DNA of 64,000 nucleotides from Anaerolineales bacterium (GCA_016932475.1 JAFGCU010000009.1:16225-80224), one strand, 5' to 3'. Positions 45,435 to 54,512 are shown, counted from the stretch's first letter. Made by a program: numbers and translations. The notes: generated by a model from the letters alone, not told the origin.

Positions 45435-46038
45435 GGTTCCCTCCAGCTTCCTCCGCCGGCAAAGCAAAGTATGGGGCGAGGCGTTCTCTCAGCCGCAGCC
45501 GGGCGCGGTGCAGACGGGTCTTCACCACGTCTTCCGAGATCCCCAGCGCGGAAGCGGTGCCGTCGGTCGGGATATGCTCCAGCTCGCGCATGACAAACAC
45601 CGCCCTCAGTTTTTCCGGCAGATCACGGATTGCCCGTTCCAATTCCTCCCGGACTTCGGCCTTTTCCAGTTCCTCCTCGGGAAGATCCTTCCAAGCCATA
45701 AGCGCGCGTGGAATCAGCGCCCCCTCCTCCGGCTCGGCCGCTTCCTCGACCGAAACTTCCTCCGGGCCGGCCCGCCGCAGCCGCATCATCGCCGCGTTGT
45801 AGGCGATCCGATAAAGCCAGGTACGCAGGTCGGAACGGCCGTCGAACCGGTCGATGCCTTTGAAGGCGCTCAGGAAGGTTTCCTGCACCACTTCCTCGGC
45901 ATCCGCCTCCTGGCGCATCAGCCGAAGCGCCAGCCGGTAAATGCCCGGCGAATGAATCTCTACGCATTCCACGCAGGCTTTTTTTTCGCCCGCCCGGATG
46001 CGTTCCAGCAGCCCGGTTTCGGAAGCTTTATCGGTCAT
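45424..46038 (-). CDS. ECF RNA polymerase sigma factor
   Basis: A 204-residue sigma factor. Region 2 is at about residues 30-95 (IYRLALRLMRQEADAEEVVQETFLSAFKGIDRF... LRTWLYRIAYNAAMMRLRR) and region 4 at about 130-190 (LPEKLRAVFVMRELEHIP, LGISEDVVKTRLHRARLRLRERL). A spacer of about 35 acidic residues lies between. It probably recognises the TTGTCAC-N14/15-GGCATCTAA promoters found before itself, the thioredoxin gene and the DUF2892 gene, giving autoregulation. Confidence 0.95.
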   Translation of the reverse strand: MTDKASETGLLERIRAGEKKACVECVEIHSPGIYRLALRLMRQEADAEEVVQETFLSAFKGIDRFDGRSDLRTWLYRIAYNAAMMRLRRAGPEEVSVEEAAEPEEGALIPRALMAWKDLPEEELEKAEVREELERAIRDLPEKLRAVFVMRELEHIPTDGTASALGISEDVVKTRLHRARLRLRERLAPYFALPAEEAGGNHGS

Positions 46039-46042
46039 AGGG

Positions 46043-46073
46043 TTAGATGCCCGGGAGGGGCGGAAAGTGACAA
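46043..46073 (-). promoter_or_regulatory. ECF-type promoter 2 (before the sigma-factor operon)
   Basis: On the minus strand TTGTCAC (46073-46067), 15 bases, then GGCATCTAA (46051-46043), five bases before the start codon. A transcript from here would have almost no leader. Confidence 0.75.
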
Positions 46074-46125
46074 CCGCCCCTCACCGGCCTCATAATACCC
46101 GGGATTCTAGACCTTCCACCCGGTT

Positions 46126-46156
46126 TTGTCACCTTCGCGGCAATCCGGCATCTAAT
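46126..46156 (+). promoter_or_regulatory. ECF-type promoter 1 (before thioredoxin)
   Basis: TTGTCAC (46126-46132), 14 bases, then GGCATCTAAT (46147-46156), 39 bases before the thioredoxin start. Together with promoter 2 it forms a divergent pair. Confidence 0.8.
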
Positions 46157-46194
46157 GTATACAGTACCAAAAAAGCCTGTGTTTAGGAGGAAAC

Positions 46195-46551
46195 GTGAAC
46201 GAACCGATCCATGTCAGCGATGCCGCTTTCGAGAAAGCCGTATTACAGTCGCCGATCACGGTTTTAGTGGATTTTTGGGCACCATGGTGCATGCCCTGCC
46301 GGATGGTTGCTCCCAGCCTGGAGCAGCTTGCCCGGGAGTACGCCGGGCGCCTCGTGGTCGCCAAGGTGAACACGGACGAACAATCGGAATGGGCGATGCG
46401 CTTCGGCGTGCAGGGAATTCCCACCATGCTCATCATCCGGGACGGACAGGTGGTCAAGCAGCAGGTCGGCGCGCTACCCTACCCGCACCTCAAACAGATG
46501 ATCGACCAGGTGCTGGGCGAGGTGGAGCCGAAACAGCCGCTGACGGTCTAG
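46195..46551 (+). CDS. Thioredoxin with a CMPC active site
   Basis: A 118-residue thioredoxin-fold protein. VDFWAPWCMPCRMVAPSLEQLA carries Cys32 and Cys35, with Met in place of the usual Gly between them and proline next to the second cysteine. The cis-proline GIPTMLII is present. The GTG at 46195 has AGGAGG four bases upstream. Under the ECF promoter it would be made on thiol or related stress. The active-site change should alter redox potential or partner choice compared with CGPC thioredoxins. Confidence 0.92.
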   Translation: MNEPIHVSDAAFEKAVLQSPITVLVDFWAPWCMPCRMVAPSLEQLAREYAGRLVVAKVNTDEQSEWAMRFGVQGIPTMLIIRDGQVVKQQVGALPYPHLKQMIDQVLGEVEPKQPLTV

Positions 46552-46607
46552 GCGGGCAGCTCAAAGCCCCTCCGCGCGCTTCGGCGACGGGGTCGATTGG
46601 AATGTAA

Positions 46608-46641
46608 GGCGGGGATCGCCGGGTTTCAAGCGATCCCCGCC
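46608..46641 (+). terminator. Terminator-like hairpin after thioredoxin
   Basis: GGCGGGGATCGC (46608-46619) pairs perfectly with GCGATCCCCGCC (46630-46641), 12 bp, followed by ATTTTATGG, a weak T-tract. Confidence 0.75.
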
Positions 46642-46845
46642 ATTTTATGGTATCATTGGAAGGTAAGGCATGATGAGCGAAGATCCTGAAAAAAGAAAAT
46701 AGTCCTCTTCTTGGCACTCGGTCGTCTTCGAATTTCCATCCTCATGCAGAAGCAGAGCAATACCATCCTGTAATTCAGCCGTAACAGTACGTAGCAGGAC
46801 AATGGATGCTTCAGGCAATATTCATTGTCCCTCCCAGGAGAAAAG

Positions 46846-47175
46846 ATGGAAACAAAGCTGTTTGTCGGAAATTTGACGTACGGCACCACGGAAGAAGATC
46901 TGCAGAAGATGTTTGCGGCATCGGGCGTCGTCAAGTCGGTGCAGATCATCAAAGATCGGGACACCGGGCAATCGAAGGGTTTTGGATTTGTCGAAATGAC
47001 GACCCAGGAAGAGGCGCAGAACGCGATTAAAGCGCTGAGCGGCAAGGAAGTTGACGGCCGCGCGCTGACCATCAACCTCGCCCGGCCCCGCGAAGAACGC
47101 GGCCCTGGCGGCGGTGGACGTGGCGGCGGACGGGGCGGCGGGCGTGGTGGCGGCGGCGGACGCAGGGACTGGTAA
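46846..47175 (+). CDS. RRM RNA-binding protein with a glycine-rich tail
   Basis: A 109-residue protein. One RNA-recognition motif has RNP2 LFVGNL (5-10) and RNP1 KGFGFVEM (44-51). The last 25 residues are Gly/Arg repeats. This is the cyanobacterial Rbp/plant-GRP-like type, often raised in the cold, that binds single-stranded RNA. AGGAG lies five bases before the ATG. A gene-free stretch of about 190 bases precedes it, possibly a long regulated leader. Confidence 0.93.
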   Translation: METKLFVGNLTYGTTEEDLQKMFAASGVVKSVQIIKDRDTGQSKGFGFVEMTTQEEAQNAIKALSGKEVDGRALTINLARPREERGPGGGGRGGGRGGGRGGGGGRRDW

Positions 47176-47331
47176 TCGCCGCAACGCCAAACGTAACCAA
47201 TAGGACGGGCCAAATGGATGGTGCCAAGCATTTGGCCCGTTTCTTTTTAATCCGGGATCGCGATTCATTCCAAAACCGGGAAAACGATCCGGCTCCATTA
47301 TTTTCCCGGTTTTTTACCCCCTATCGTCGTG

Positions 47332-48648
47332 TCATCCGCTCCGGATATTCCCCGGCCCGCGTTCCCGGATCGCGAACAGCGCCGTCCCCGCCAGGCGCAG
47401 GACCGAGGCCGCGACGAGCGCCCCGCCCAGCCCGACCCAGCCCGCCAGGAGAGTCCCCAGCAGCGGCGCCACGACGGTCGCCAGGTATTGGAACATCTGG
47501 GCGAAGGAAACGAACATCGCGCTGTACTCATCGGGAATCGTCTTCATCAGCTCGTCGAAAAACACCAGATCCACCCCGGCCTGGAACACGCCGGCCATCC
47601 CGGCCAGCAGCGCGATCACTTCCACCCGGTGGGTGGCGGCCACCAGCAGCGGGAACATCCCCACGCCGAACGTCGTCGCCATCAGCACAAAGCGGGAACC
47701 GCGCAGACGGGATTGCCGGGACCAGAACGAATATCCGAACAGCATCACCACCGTCCCAACCATGCTGATCGCGCCGATCCAGGAATCCGAGGCTTTGACC
47801 GTATTGACGTAATACAGCGGCAGGATCGGCTGGGCGAGGGTGACGCCGGCGAAGAACACGAACCGCTTGAGGGTGAAGGAAAGGAAATCCGGATGGGCGC
47901 GGACCAGGCGAAGATACTCGGCGAGCGAATCCCGCCCGGAGGCCGGCTTGGGTGCCGCGCCCGGTGGACGCACCGGCAGTACGATGCTGCTCGAATAGCG
48001 GAAACTGATCAGCCCGCCTACGGAAAGCATCAGGAACACCGCCTGGTAGTTGACCGGGAACCCGATCCGGTCGAGCAGCGCGCCAGCGATGACGACGAAC
48101 ACCGCGCTTGTGAATCCGAGGATCGTCCAGCGCCGGCTGAGGAGATCGTAGCGCCCGCCCGGGCCGGCGACCGAGTTCATCACCACCGTGAAACCGGTAT
48201 TGACGATCGTTTGCGGGATCGTCGCCAGCGCCCAGATCCCGATCACGGCCGGGATCAGCCATTCGCGCGGGATGATGAACGGGGCCGCGCCGGTCGCGGC
48301 GTAGGAGGAGATCACCAGCATGCGCGAGAAGCTGTACCACCAGACGATATTGGGGCGCGAATGGAGGAAGCGGCCGATCGCCAGCGCGAAGATCAGCCCG
48401 GCGACGGCGGGCATCGCGGTCAGCAGGCCGACCTCGAACGCGCCCGCGCCGAGGCGCGCCAGAAACACCGGCAGGAACGGCGCAGCGGCGCTCGCCAGGC
48501 CGATCCCGACCGCGTCGATCTGGACGTTCTGGTAGTTGGAACGCGTGACCTTGTCGAGGCCGGGCGGATAGAGGGAATGCGAAAGCCGCAACCGGACGGC
48601 GCTCCACAATGTCCGAAAATTTTGCTTCTCGAGCGGCTGATCATTCAT
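47332..48648 (-). CDS. Major facilitator superfamily transporter
   Basis: A 438-residue membrane protein with about eleven or twelve hydrophobic segments in two halves (…LASAAAPFLPVFLARLGAGAFEVGLLTAMPAVAGLIFAL; a mid-loop at about 225-245; …PILPLYYVNTVKASDSWIGAISMVGTVVMLFGY). The motif DLLSRRW after segment 4-5 resembles MFS loop signatures. There is no close subfamily I can name and the substrate is unknown. It is divergent from the large regulator gene. Confidence 0.8.
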   Translation of the reverse strand: MNDQPLEKQNFRTLWSAVRLRLSHSLYPPGLDKVTRSNYQNVQIDAVGIGLASAAAPFLPVFLARLGAGAFEVGLLTAMPAVAGLIFALAIGRFLHSRPNIVWWYSFSRMLVISSYAATGAAPFIIPREWLIPAVIGIWALATIPQTIVNTGFTVVMNSVAGPGGRYDLLSRRWTILGFTSAVFVVIAGALLDRIGFPVNYQAVFLMLSVGGLISFRYSSSIVLPVRPPGAAPKPASGRDSLAEYLRLVRAHPDFLSFTLKRFVFFAGVTLAQPILPLYYVNTVKASDSWIGAISMVGTVVMLFGYSFWSRQSRLRGSRFVLMATTFGVGMFPLLVAATHRVEVIALLAGMAGVFQAGVDLVFFDELMKTIPDEYSAMFVSFAQMFQYLATVVAPLLGTLLAGWVGLGGALVAASVLRLAGTALFAIRERGPGNIRSG

Positions 48649-48950
48649 CCCGCGCGCATCCCGGCCGTTCCCATAGAAATATTCCTGCGGGGGCCACCAA
48701 CTTATGGATTTTACATCCGGTTCCTGTTCCCATTCAGGACAATGCCGGCCCAGCCTGCATCATGGATTCCCCAATGGGATTCCGGATTGCTCCGGGAATC
48801 ATCGGGCGCCTTAAAAATAACGGCGCCGCAGGGCCATTGTATTGCATTTCAGAAAATACCGCCGCGCCCTGTGGAAATTACGCGCAAAACACAAATCTCA
48901 TAATTCGAAGCAGGCCCTCAGAGTATAATGAATCCGCCGCTCCACGGCGC
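48649..48950. promoter_or_regulatory. Divergent promoter region, with TATAAT for the large regulator
   Basis: A 300-base gap between divergent genes. A perfect -10 TATAAT (48924-48929) points to the regulator gene and the transcript would begin about 15 bases before the ATG at 48951. No strong -35 hexamer and no gene are seen. Confidence 0.45.
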
Positions 48951-51900
48951 ATGCCAAGGCCGTCGCGAAGCGCCGCTCAGAACCCCATGGCAATGGATCT
49001 GCCGCCTCCCGCACCCACACCCCCTTCCGGCAAAGCGGTCCGCGATCCCCGCCGGGCGCGTCCCACGTTCGGGTTCCTCGTCAACTGGGGGCTGACCAAT
49101 CCCTACAGCGGGCCGATGTGGTGGGGGGCGGTGGAAGCCGCCGAGGCGCTGGACGTGAACCTGATCGGATTCGGCGGCATCAATATCTACGATCCCCTCC
49201 CCGACCGCACGCATTACCGCCAGCTGAAGACGTCCACCCTGGACGGGCTGGTGCTGGTGAACCCCACCCTGCCCCTTCTCCGTCCGGAAGTGTTCGGCGC
49301 GCGGCCGGTGGTCAACATCGGCGGCTCGATGGAGAACGTGGTCACTTCCATCCTGGTCGACAACTACGACGGCATGCGCGCAGCCGTCCGGCATGTGATC
49401 GAGGCGCACGGCTGCCGGCGGCTGGCCTTCATCAAGGGGCCGGTCGACAACCCGGACGCGGAGGAGCGCTTCCAGGCGTATTCGGATGTGCTCCAGTCGT
49501 TCGGCCTGACCGTGGACCCCGGGCTTCTCTATCAGCCTTTCGATTGGTCTCCGCCCGGCGGCCGGGAGGGAGTCCGGACTCTCCTCGACGAACGCGGGAT
49601 GGAGTTCGACGCGCTCATCGCCGCGAACGACAACATGGCGCTGGCGGCGGTCGCCGAGCTGCAATCCCGCGGCTTGCGGGTCCCGTATGACGTGGTCGTG
49701 TGCGGCTTCGACGACTCGATCGAAGCGCCCACCAGCACTCCCTCCCTGACGACCGTGCGGCAGCCGCTGAAGAAAATGGGCCGCCTGGCGCTTGAATCCC
49801 TGCTGGCCCACCATCAGGGAAAAAGCGTGCCGCTGAAAATGATCCTGCCCACCACCCTCCGCCTGCGCCATTCGTGCGGCTGTCTTTCCGAAGCGGTCCA
49901 GCATGTCGGCGGCGGGTTCCGGGCCGCCCGGGCGGAGGAAGCGGCGGGCATCCCCGCCGGAAAAGACCTGGCCTGCTCCCTCCTGGAAAAACGGCGCGAG
50001 ATTCTTCTGGAGGAGGTTCACCGCGCGATGGTTATGCGCGATATGCCGGTCTTTGCGCATACGGCGGAGGAATGGCTGGACGCGCTGACGGCCAGCCTGC
50101 AAATGGAGGACGACGGGGACGCCTTTCTGACCGCGATCGACCTGACCTCGCGGCGCATGATGGAACAGCAGGTCCCGGTCGCCCGCCTGCAGGATGTCCT
50201 TTCGGCGCTGCGGCGCGAAAGCTGCCGCGCGCTCTCGGGCCATCCGGCGCTCGTGGCGGGCGCGGAAAACATCTGGCACCGGGCGCGGGTGTTCCTGGAC
50301 GAGCTGGTCCTCCAACAGCAAAGCCAGATGCGGATGTCACTCGACAACCAGACGGCCGTCCTGCGCGCGATCAGCCAGACCATGGCGGTCACTTTCCATC
50401 TGGAGAACCTGATGGACGTCCTGGCCCGCGACCTGAAGCTGCTTGGCATCGACAGCTGCGTGGTGGCGTTGTACGACGGCGTGAAGCGTCCGGCGGAACG
50501 GGCGCATGTGATCCTGGCCTGCGACGGCGGGGAGCGGCTGTCGCTCGAGAACGTGCGCAGTTTTCCCACCACCCAGCCGCTGCCGGCCGGGCTGTGGGCT
50601 GAAAAAAGGCGGACCTTCGTGCGCGAGGAGCTCGGATTTCAAAGCGAGGAGATCGGTTTTGTGTGCTTCGAGGTCGGCCCGCACGACGGTGCAGTCTACG
50701 AAGCGCTGCGCAGCCAGCTGGGGAGTTCGATCAAGGGCGCCCTGCTGTTCGACGAGCGCGACCGCCTGCTGGCCAATACGACTCAGCTGTACCGGCAGGC
50801 GGCGGCGGGTCAGCGGCTGGCGGAGGAAGCCAACCGGCTGAAAGGCCGCTTCCTTTCCATGGTGAGTCACGAGCTGCGCTCCCCGCTCAGCCTCATCACC
50901 GGGTTGAGCGACGAATTGATCAAGGACGACGGCGGATCCGCGCCCCAGCGCGGCGAGAAATTGCAGCGCATGCACCTCACCGCCCGGCATCTGGACGGCC
51001 TGATCCGCGACGTGCTGGATTTGGCGCGCGACGAATCGGGCGAGCTGCGCCTGGTGTGCGAACCGCTCGATCCGGCGAAGGTGCTCGAACTGGCGGCGGT
51101 CGTCGGGCAACAGCTGGCGCGCGAACGCGGGCTGGATTGGCAGGCGCACCTCCCCGCCGAAATGCCGCTGGTATGGGGCGATCCGACCCGGCTTCGCCAG
51201 GTCGTCCTTAACCTGATCCAAAACGCCGTCAAGTTCACCGAAATCGGCGGGGTCCGGCTTTCGGCGGCGGCGGGCGGCGATTCCATCACCATAACGGTCG
51301 CGGACACCGGCCTCGGAATCCCTCCGGCCGAACAGAAAATCATCTTCGATGAGTTCCGCCAGGCGGAAAAAACCTCGGCGCGCGGATACGGCGGCCTGGG
51401 CCTGGGACTGGCGATCTGCAAACGCCTGGTGGAAATGCACGGCGGAAAGATCAGCGTCCACTCCTCCGGCGTGGAGGGCGAAGGGGCGGCGTTTTCCTTC
51501 ACCCTGCCGACCCTTCAGGCGATGCCGATGGACGAGGACCTGGCCGCCGCGGTATGGATCGTCACCCCAGAACCGGAAAGCGCCCGGCCGCTGGAGGAGT
51601 ATCTGAAGCAGCAGAGCTTCCGGGTGGAGACCCGGAATTGGGACGAAGACGGGCGCTGGCTGAAGCACGCCGCGCAATCGCCGCCGGCGGCGGTCGTGCT
51701 CGATGTTCCCAAGACGCGGGAGCGCGGCCTGGAGGCGATGCGCGCCTTGAAGGCGCATCCGGCGACCGCGGAAATCATGGTGCTGTTCTATTCGCTGGAA
51801 ATGGAGCGCGACAGCGGCTCCATGCTGGAGCTGGATTACCTGAGCAAGCCGATCGGCGCGCCGGAACTGGCGGATGCCATCCGGAGAGCGGGCGGAGGCG

Positions 51901-52649
51901 AGGACGGCGCCGCGCAGGGCGAGCTCGCGGGAGGCGGGGGGCGGACCATCCTGATTGTGGACGATGATCCGGGCGTGCTCGAACTGCACGCCCGGATCGT
52001 GCGCGCCCAGCACCCCCAGCATAAACTTCTTTTGGCCTCCGGCGGCCGGGAGGCGCTGCGGATCCTCCAATCCGGAGAGCCGGATCTGGTGCTGCTGGAT
52101 TTGATGATGCCGGACGTGGACGGATTCGCCGTGCTGGAGGCGATGCGGAAGATGGAAACGGCGCGGCCGGTTCCGGTCATCGTCCTCTCCGCCAAAACGC
52201 TGACCGGCGAGGAGATGTCGCGGCTCAATCGCAGCGTGGCGGCGGTTCTGCGCAAGGGCATGTTCTCCTCCGCGGAAACGCTGTCTCACCTGAAGGACGC
52301 GCTGCTGCACCGTCCGAAGCTCAGCGGAGAAGCCCGGCGCCTGACCCGCAAGGCGATGGCGTACATCCACGAGCACTTCGCCGAGCCGATCGGCCGCGAG
52401 GACGCGGCCCAGCATGTCGGCGTCAGCGAAGGCTACCTTTCGCGCTGCTTCACGCAGGAGACCGGTCTTTCCCTCGTACATTATCTCGCCCGTTACCGGA
52501 TTCAACAGGCCAAACAGCTGCTGGCCTCCGGCGAATTGCCGGTCACCGAAATCGCCCTGAAGGTCGGCTTCTCCGACGGCAATTACTTCAGCCGCGCATT
52601 CCGCAAGGAAGTCGGCGTGGCGCCGCTGGCATACCGGCGCAAGCACTGA
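48951..52649 (+). CDS. One-piece hybrid sensor kinase/AraC regulator with a LacI-like sensor
   Basis: About 1232 residues from the ATG at 48951 (48987 is equally possible; neither has a clear ribosome-binding site). In order: LacI-type sugar-binding domain (38-300; SNDNMALAAV-like AANDNMALAAVAEL, VCGFDDSIEAPT) without its helix-turn-helix; helical region; GAF-like domain (about 473-613); HisKA with SHELRSPLS (about 638); ATPase with N-box LNLIQNAVKF and GLGLGLAICKR; a weakly conserved receiver (865-980); a receiver ILIVDDDPG with phosphoacceptor LLDLMMPDVDG (about 1048); and a C-terminal AraC domain (1133-1231). No membrane segment is seen, so it should sense a cytoplasmic sugar and control the glucan genes downstream. 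Confidence 0.92.
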   Translation: MPRPSRSAAQNPMAMDLPPPAPTPPSGKAVRDPRRARPTFGFLVNWGLTNPYSGPMWWGAVEAAEALDVNLIGFGGINIYDPLPDRTHYRQLKTSTLDGLVLVNPTLPLLRPEVFGARPVVNIGGSMENVVTSILVDNYDGMRAAVRHVIEAHGCRRLAFIKGPVDNPDAEERFQAYSDVLQSFGLTVDPGLLYQPFDWSPPGGREGVRTLLDERGMEFDALIAANDNMALAAVAELQSRGLRVPYDVVVCGFDDSIEAPTSTPSLTTVRQPLKKMGRLALESLLAHHQGKSVPLKMILPTTLRLRHSCGCLSEAVQHVGGGFRAARAEEAAGIPAGKDLACSLLEKRREILLEEVHRAMVMRDMPVFAHTAEEWLDALTASLQMEDDGDAFLTAIDLTSRRMMEQQVPVARLQDVLSALRRESCRALSGHPALVAGAENIWHRARVFLDELVLQQQSQMRMSLDNQTAVLRAISQTMAVTFHLENLMDVLARDLKLLGIDSCVVALYDGVKRPAERAHVILACDGGERLSLENVRSFPTTQPLPAGLWAEKRRTFVREELGFQSEEIGFVCFEVGPHDGAVYEALRSQLGSSIKGALLFDERDRLLANTTQLYRQAAAGQRLAEEANRLKGRFLSMVSHELRSPLSLITGLSDELIKDDGGSAPQRGEKLQRMHLTARHLDGLIRDVLDLARDESGELRLVCEPLDPAKVLELAAVVGQQLARERGLDWQAHLPAEMPLVWGDPTRLRQVVLNLIQNAVKFTEIGGVRLSAAAGGDSITITVADTGLGIPPAEQKIIFDEFRQAEKTSARGYGGLGLGLAICKRLVEMHGGKISVHSSGVEGEGAAFSFTLPTLQAMPMDEDLAAAVWIVTPEPESARPLEEYLKQQSFRVETRNWDEDGRWLKHAAQSPPAAVVLDVPKTRERGLEAMRALKAHPATAEIMVLFYSLEMERDSGSMLELDYLSKPIGAPELADAIRRAGGGEDGAAQGELAGGGGRTILIVDDDPGVLELHARIVRAQHPQHKLLLASGGREALRILQSGEPDLVLLDLMMPDVDGFAVLEAMRKMETARPVPVIVLSAKTLTGEEMSRLNRSVAAVLRKGMFSSAETLSHLKDALLHRPKLSGEARRLTRKAMAYIHEHFAEPIGREDAAQHVGVSEGYLSRCFTQETGLSLVHYLARYRIQQAKQLLASGELPVTEIALKVGFSDGNYFSRAFRKEVGVAPLAYRRKH

Positions 52650-52690
52650 GCGGACGGCTTGGTCACCGGCGTGCTAATGCCGGACACAAG

Positions 52691-52736
52691 ATTCCATGCA
52701 GGTATCGAGGGCTCCCCTCTATACTGTGCATGGAAT
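52691..52736. repeat. 10-bp inverted repeat spanning the GH30 start
   Basis: ATTCCATGCA (52691-52700) and TGCATGGAAT (52727-52736) are perfect inverses. Between them is TATACT (52720-52725), a possible -10, and the right arm contains the GH30 ATG. It could be an operator or an RNA fold at the start codon. Confidence 0.5.
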
Positions 52737-54127
52737 TTTTCAATCCGGTATGGATTCCCGCCACAGAAGGGATCTTGCGCATGCCCGCCGAGGCCTCCGT
52801 ATTCCGCACCGCCCGGAACACCAAAGACCGGCTTTCGGAAAAAGATCCGGTTGCCTTTGAATCTTCGATCTCCGACGGGCCGTCGGTATCGGTGGATTCC
52901 AATCACCGGTTTCAGACGATCGAGGGATTCGGCGGGGCCTTCACCGAGGCGGCCGCGGATACCTTTTACGCCCTCTCCCCGGAAATCCGGATGGAGATCC
53001 TCAAGGCGTATTTCGATCCCGCCTCCGGCAACGGGTACACCCTCTGCCGCACCCACATCGGGAGCTGTGATTTCGCGCTCGGCAATTACGCCTATACGGA
53101 AGTGCCGGGCGACGTGGAGCTCGCGCATTTCTCGATCGACCACGACCGGCGCCAATTGATCCCGATGATCCGGGAAGCCTCGCGCGCGGCCGGGCAGACC
53201 CTGAAAATTCTGGCCAGCCCGTGGAGCCCTCCGGCCTGGATGAAGACCAACGGCCAGATGAACCGCGGCGGGAAACTCAAACCGGAATACCGCGAGGCCT
53301 GGGCGCGTTATTACGTGCGCTTCGCGCAGGAATACGCCCGGGAAGGCCTTCCGATCTGGGGATTGACCGTGCAGAATGAACCGGCGGCTGTGCAGACCTG
53401 GGATTCCTGCATCTACTCGGCCGAGGAAGAACGCGATTTCGTCCGCGATCACCTCGGCCCCGCGATCGAGAAGGCCGGTTTCCGGGGCCGGATCAAGCTG
53501 TTGGTCTGGGATCATAACCGCGACCTCCTGTTCGAACGCGCCAAGGTGATCTACGACGATCCGCAGGCCGCGCGCCACGTCTGGGGAGCCGCCTTCCATT
53601 GGTATGTGGGCGATCATTTCCGCAACGTCCTCCTGACCCACGACGCGTACCCCGAAAAACAGCTGCTGTTCAGCGAGGGTTGTGTGGAGGGCAAGCCGCC
53701 CGCCGACGAATGGGAAATCGGCGAACGCTACGGCCGTTCCATGCTCGAGGATCTGAACCACTGGACGGCCGGGTGGCTCGACTGGAACCTGCTGCTGGAC
53801 GGCCGCGGCGGACCGAACCACAAGGGGAATTACTGCGTCGCCCCGCTGATGGCCGACGTTGGGAAGGGAACGCTCCGCTTCCACAACTCCTACTTTTACA
53901 TAGGCCACTTCTCACGGTTCGTCCGGCCCGGCGCGCGCCGGATTGTAAGCGCTTCCACGCTCGATGAATTGGAAACCACCGCCTTTATTAATCCGGACGA
54001 CCGGATCGCCGTGGTGGTCATGAACCGCTCCGAAAAAGCCGTTCCTTTTTCGCTGAAATACAACGGCCAGGCGGCGCCCGTAAAGAGCCCGCCCCGCTCC
54101 ATCAGCACCTTTTTCTTCCGGGCGTAA
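52730..54127 (+). CDS. GH30 glycoside hydrolase
   Basis: A 465-residue enzyme. EGFGGAFTEAAADTFY opens the barrel, LKILASPWSPPAWMKTN is a family block, the acid/base is Glu217 (TVQNEP) and the nucleophile Glu316 (LFSEGC). GH30 members cleave beta-glucosides, including beta-1,6-glucan and glucosylceramide. There is no signal peptide, so it acts inside the cell, probably on imported oligosaccharides such as beta-1,6 branches of laminarin. The ATG at 52730 lacks a ribosome-binding site; 52781 (after AAGGGAT) is an alternative start. Confidence 0.92.
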   Translation: MEFFNPVWIPATEGILRMPAEASVFRTARNTKDRLSEKDPVAFESSISDGPSVSVDSNHRFQTIEGFGGAFTEAAADTFYALSPEIRMEILKAYFDPASGNGYTLCRTHIGSCDFALGNYAYTEVPGDVELAHFSIDHDRRQLIPMIREASRAAGQTLKILASPWSPPAWMKTNGQMNRGGKLKPEYREAWARYYVRFAQEYAREGLPIWGLTVQNEPAAVQTWDSCIYSAEEERDFVRDHLGPAIEKAGFRGRIKLLVWDHNRDLLFERAKVIYDDPQAARHVWGAAFHWYVGDHFRNVLLTHDAYPEKQLLFSEGCVEGKPPADEWEIGERYGRSMLEDLNHWTAGWLDWNLLLDGRGGPNHKGNYCVAPLMADVGKGTLRFHNSYFYIGHFSRFVRPGARRIVSASTLDELETTAFINPDDRIAVVVMNRSEKAVPFSLKYNGQAAPVKSPPRSISTFFFRA

Positions 54128-54512
54128 CGCGGAGACCCAAGCTCAATTAATTGCCGGAGAAAAGACGGGAAAACCAGACCGACACCGGCCGCACCCCCCC
54201 CTTTGGAAATTACAAACGTGCTAGTTTTGTGCACAAATCTGCATGCCCCGCCGGAGGGGAGCCCATAGAATGAGGTTGGATCATTTCCGCAAACCAACCG
54301 CGGATCGCCCAATCGGAATCCATGAGGACCTCCCTGAACCCCAGCCGCCCTTCGCATGCTTCCTACGCGCCAAACGCCTTCCGAGCGGCCGGATTAAGGC
54401 AGGCTCCAAGGAGGTGACAGCCGAAAAAAAGCATTTAACCCTCCATTGATTTTCGGATCATGCCCCATCTTCCGGTCCGAAACCAATCCATTTCTGAAGG
54501 AGAAGAAAATCC
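54128..54512. other. Intergenic stretch before the binding-protein gene
   Basis: No gene is seen. It contains the palindrome TTTGTGCACAAA (listed separately) and presumably the promoter of the transporter genes. Confidence 0.5.
54226..54237. promoter_or_regulatory. Perfect 12-bp palindrome, candidate operator
   Basis: TTTGTGCACAAA lies about 280 bases before the binding-protein start. It is a possible site for a dimeric regulator; no matching site was found upstream of the large regulator. Confidence 0.35.

Noticed and set aside
50337..52646. A 769-codon open frame on the minus strand
   Set aside because: It is antisense to the large regulator, whose domains are unmistakable on the plus strand.
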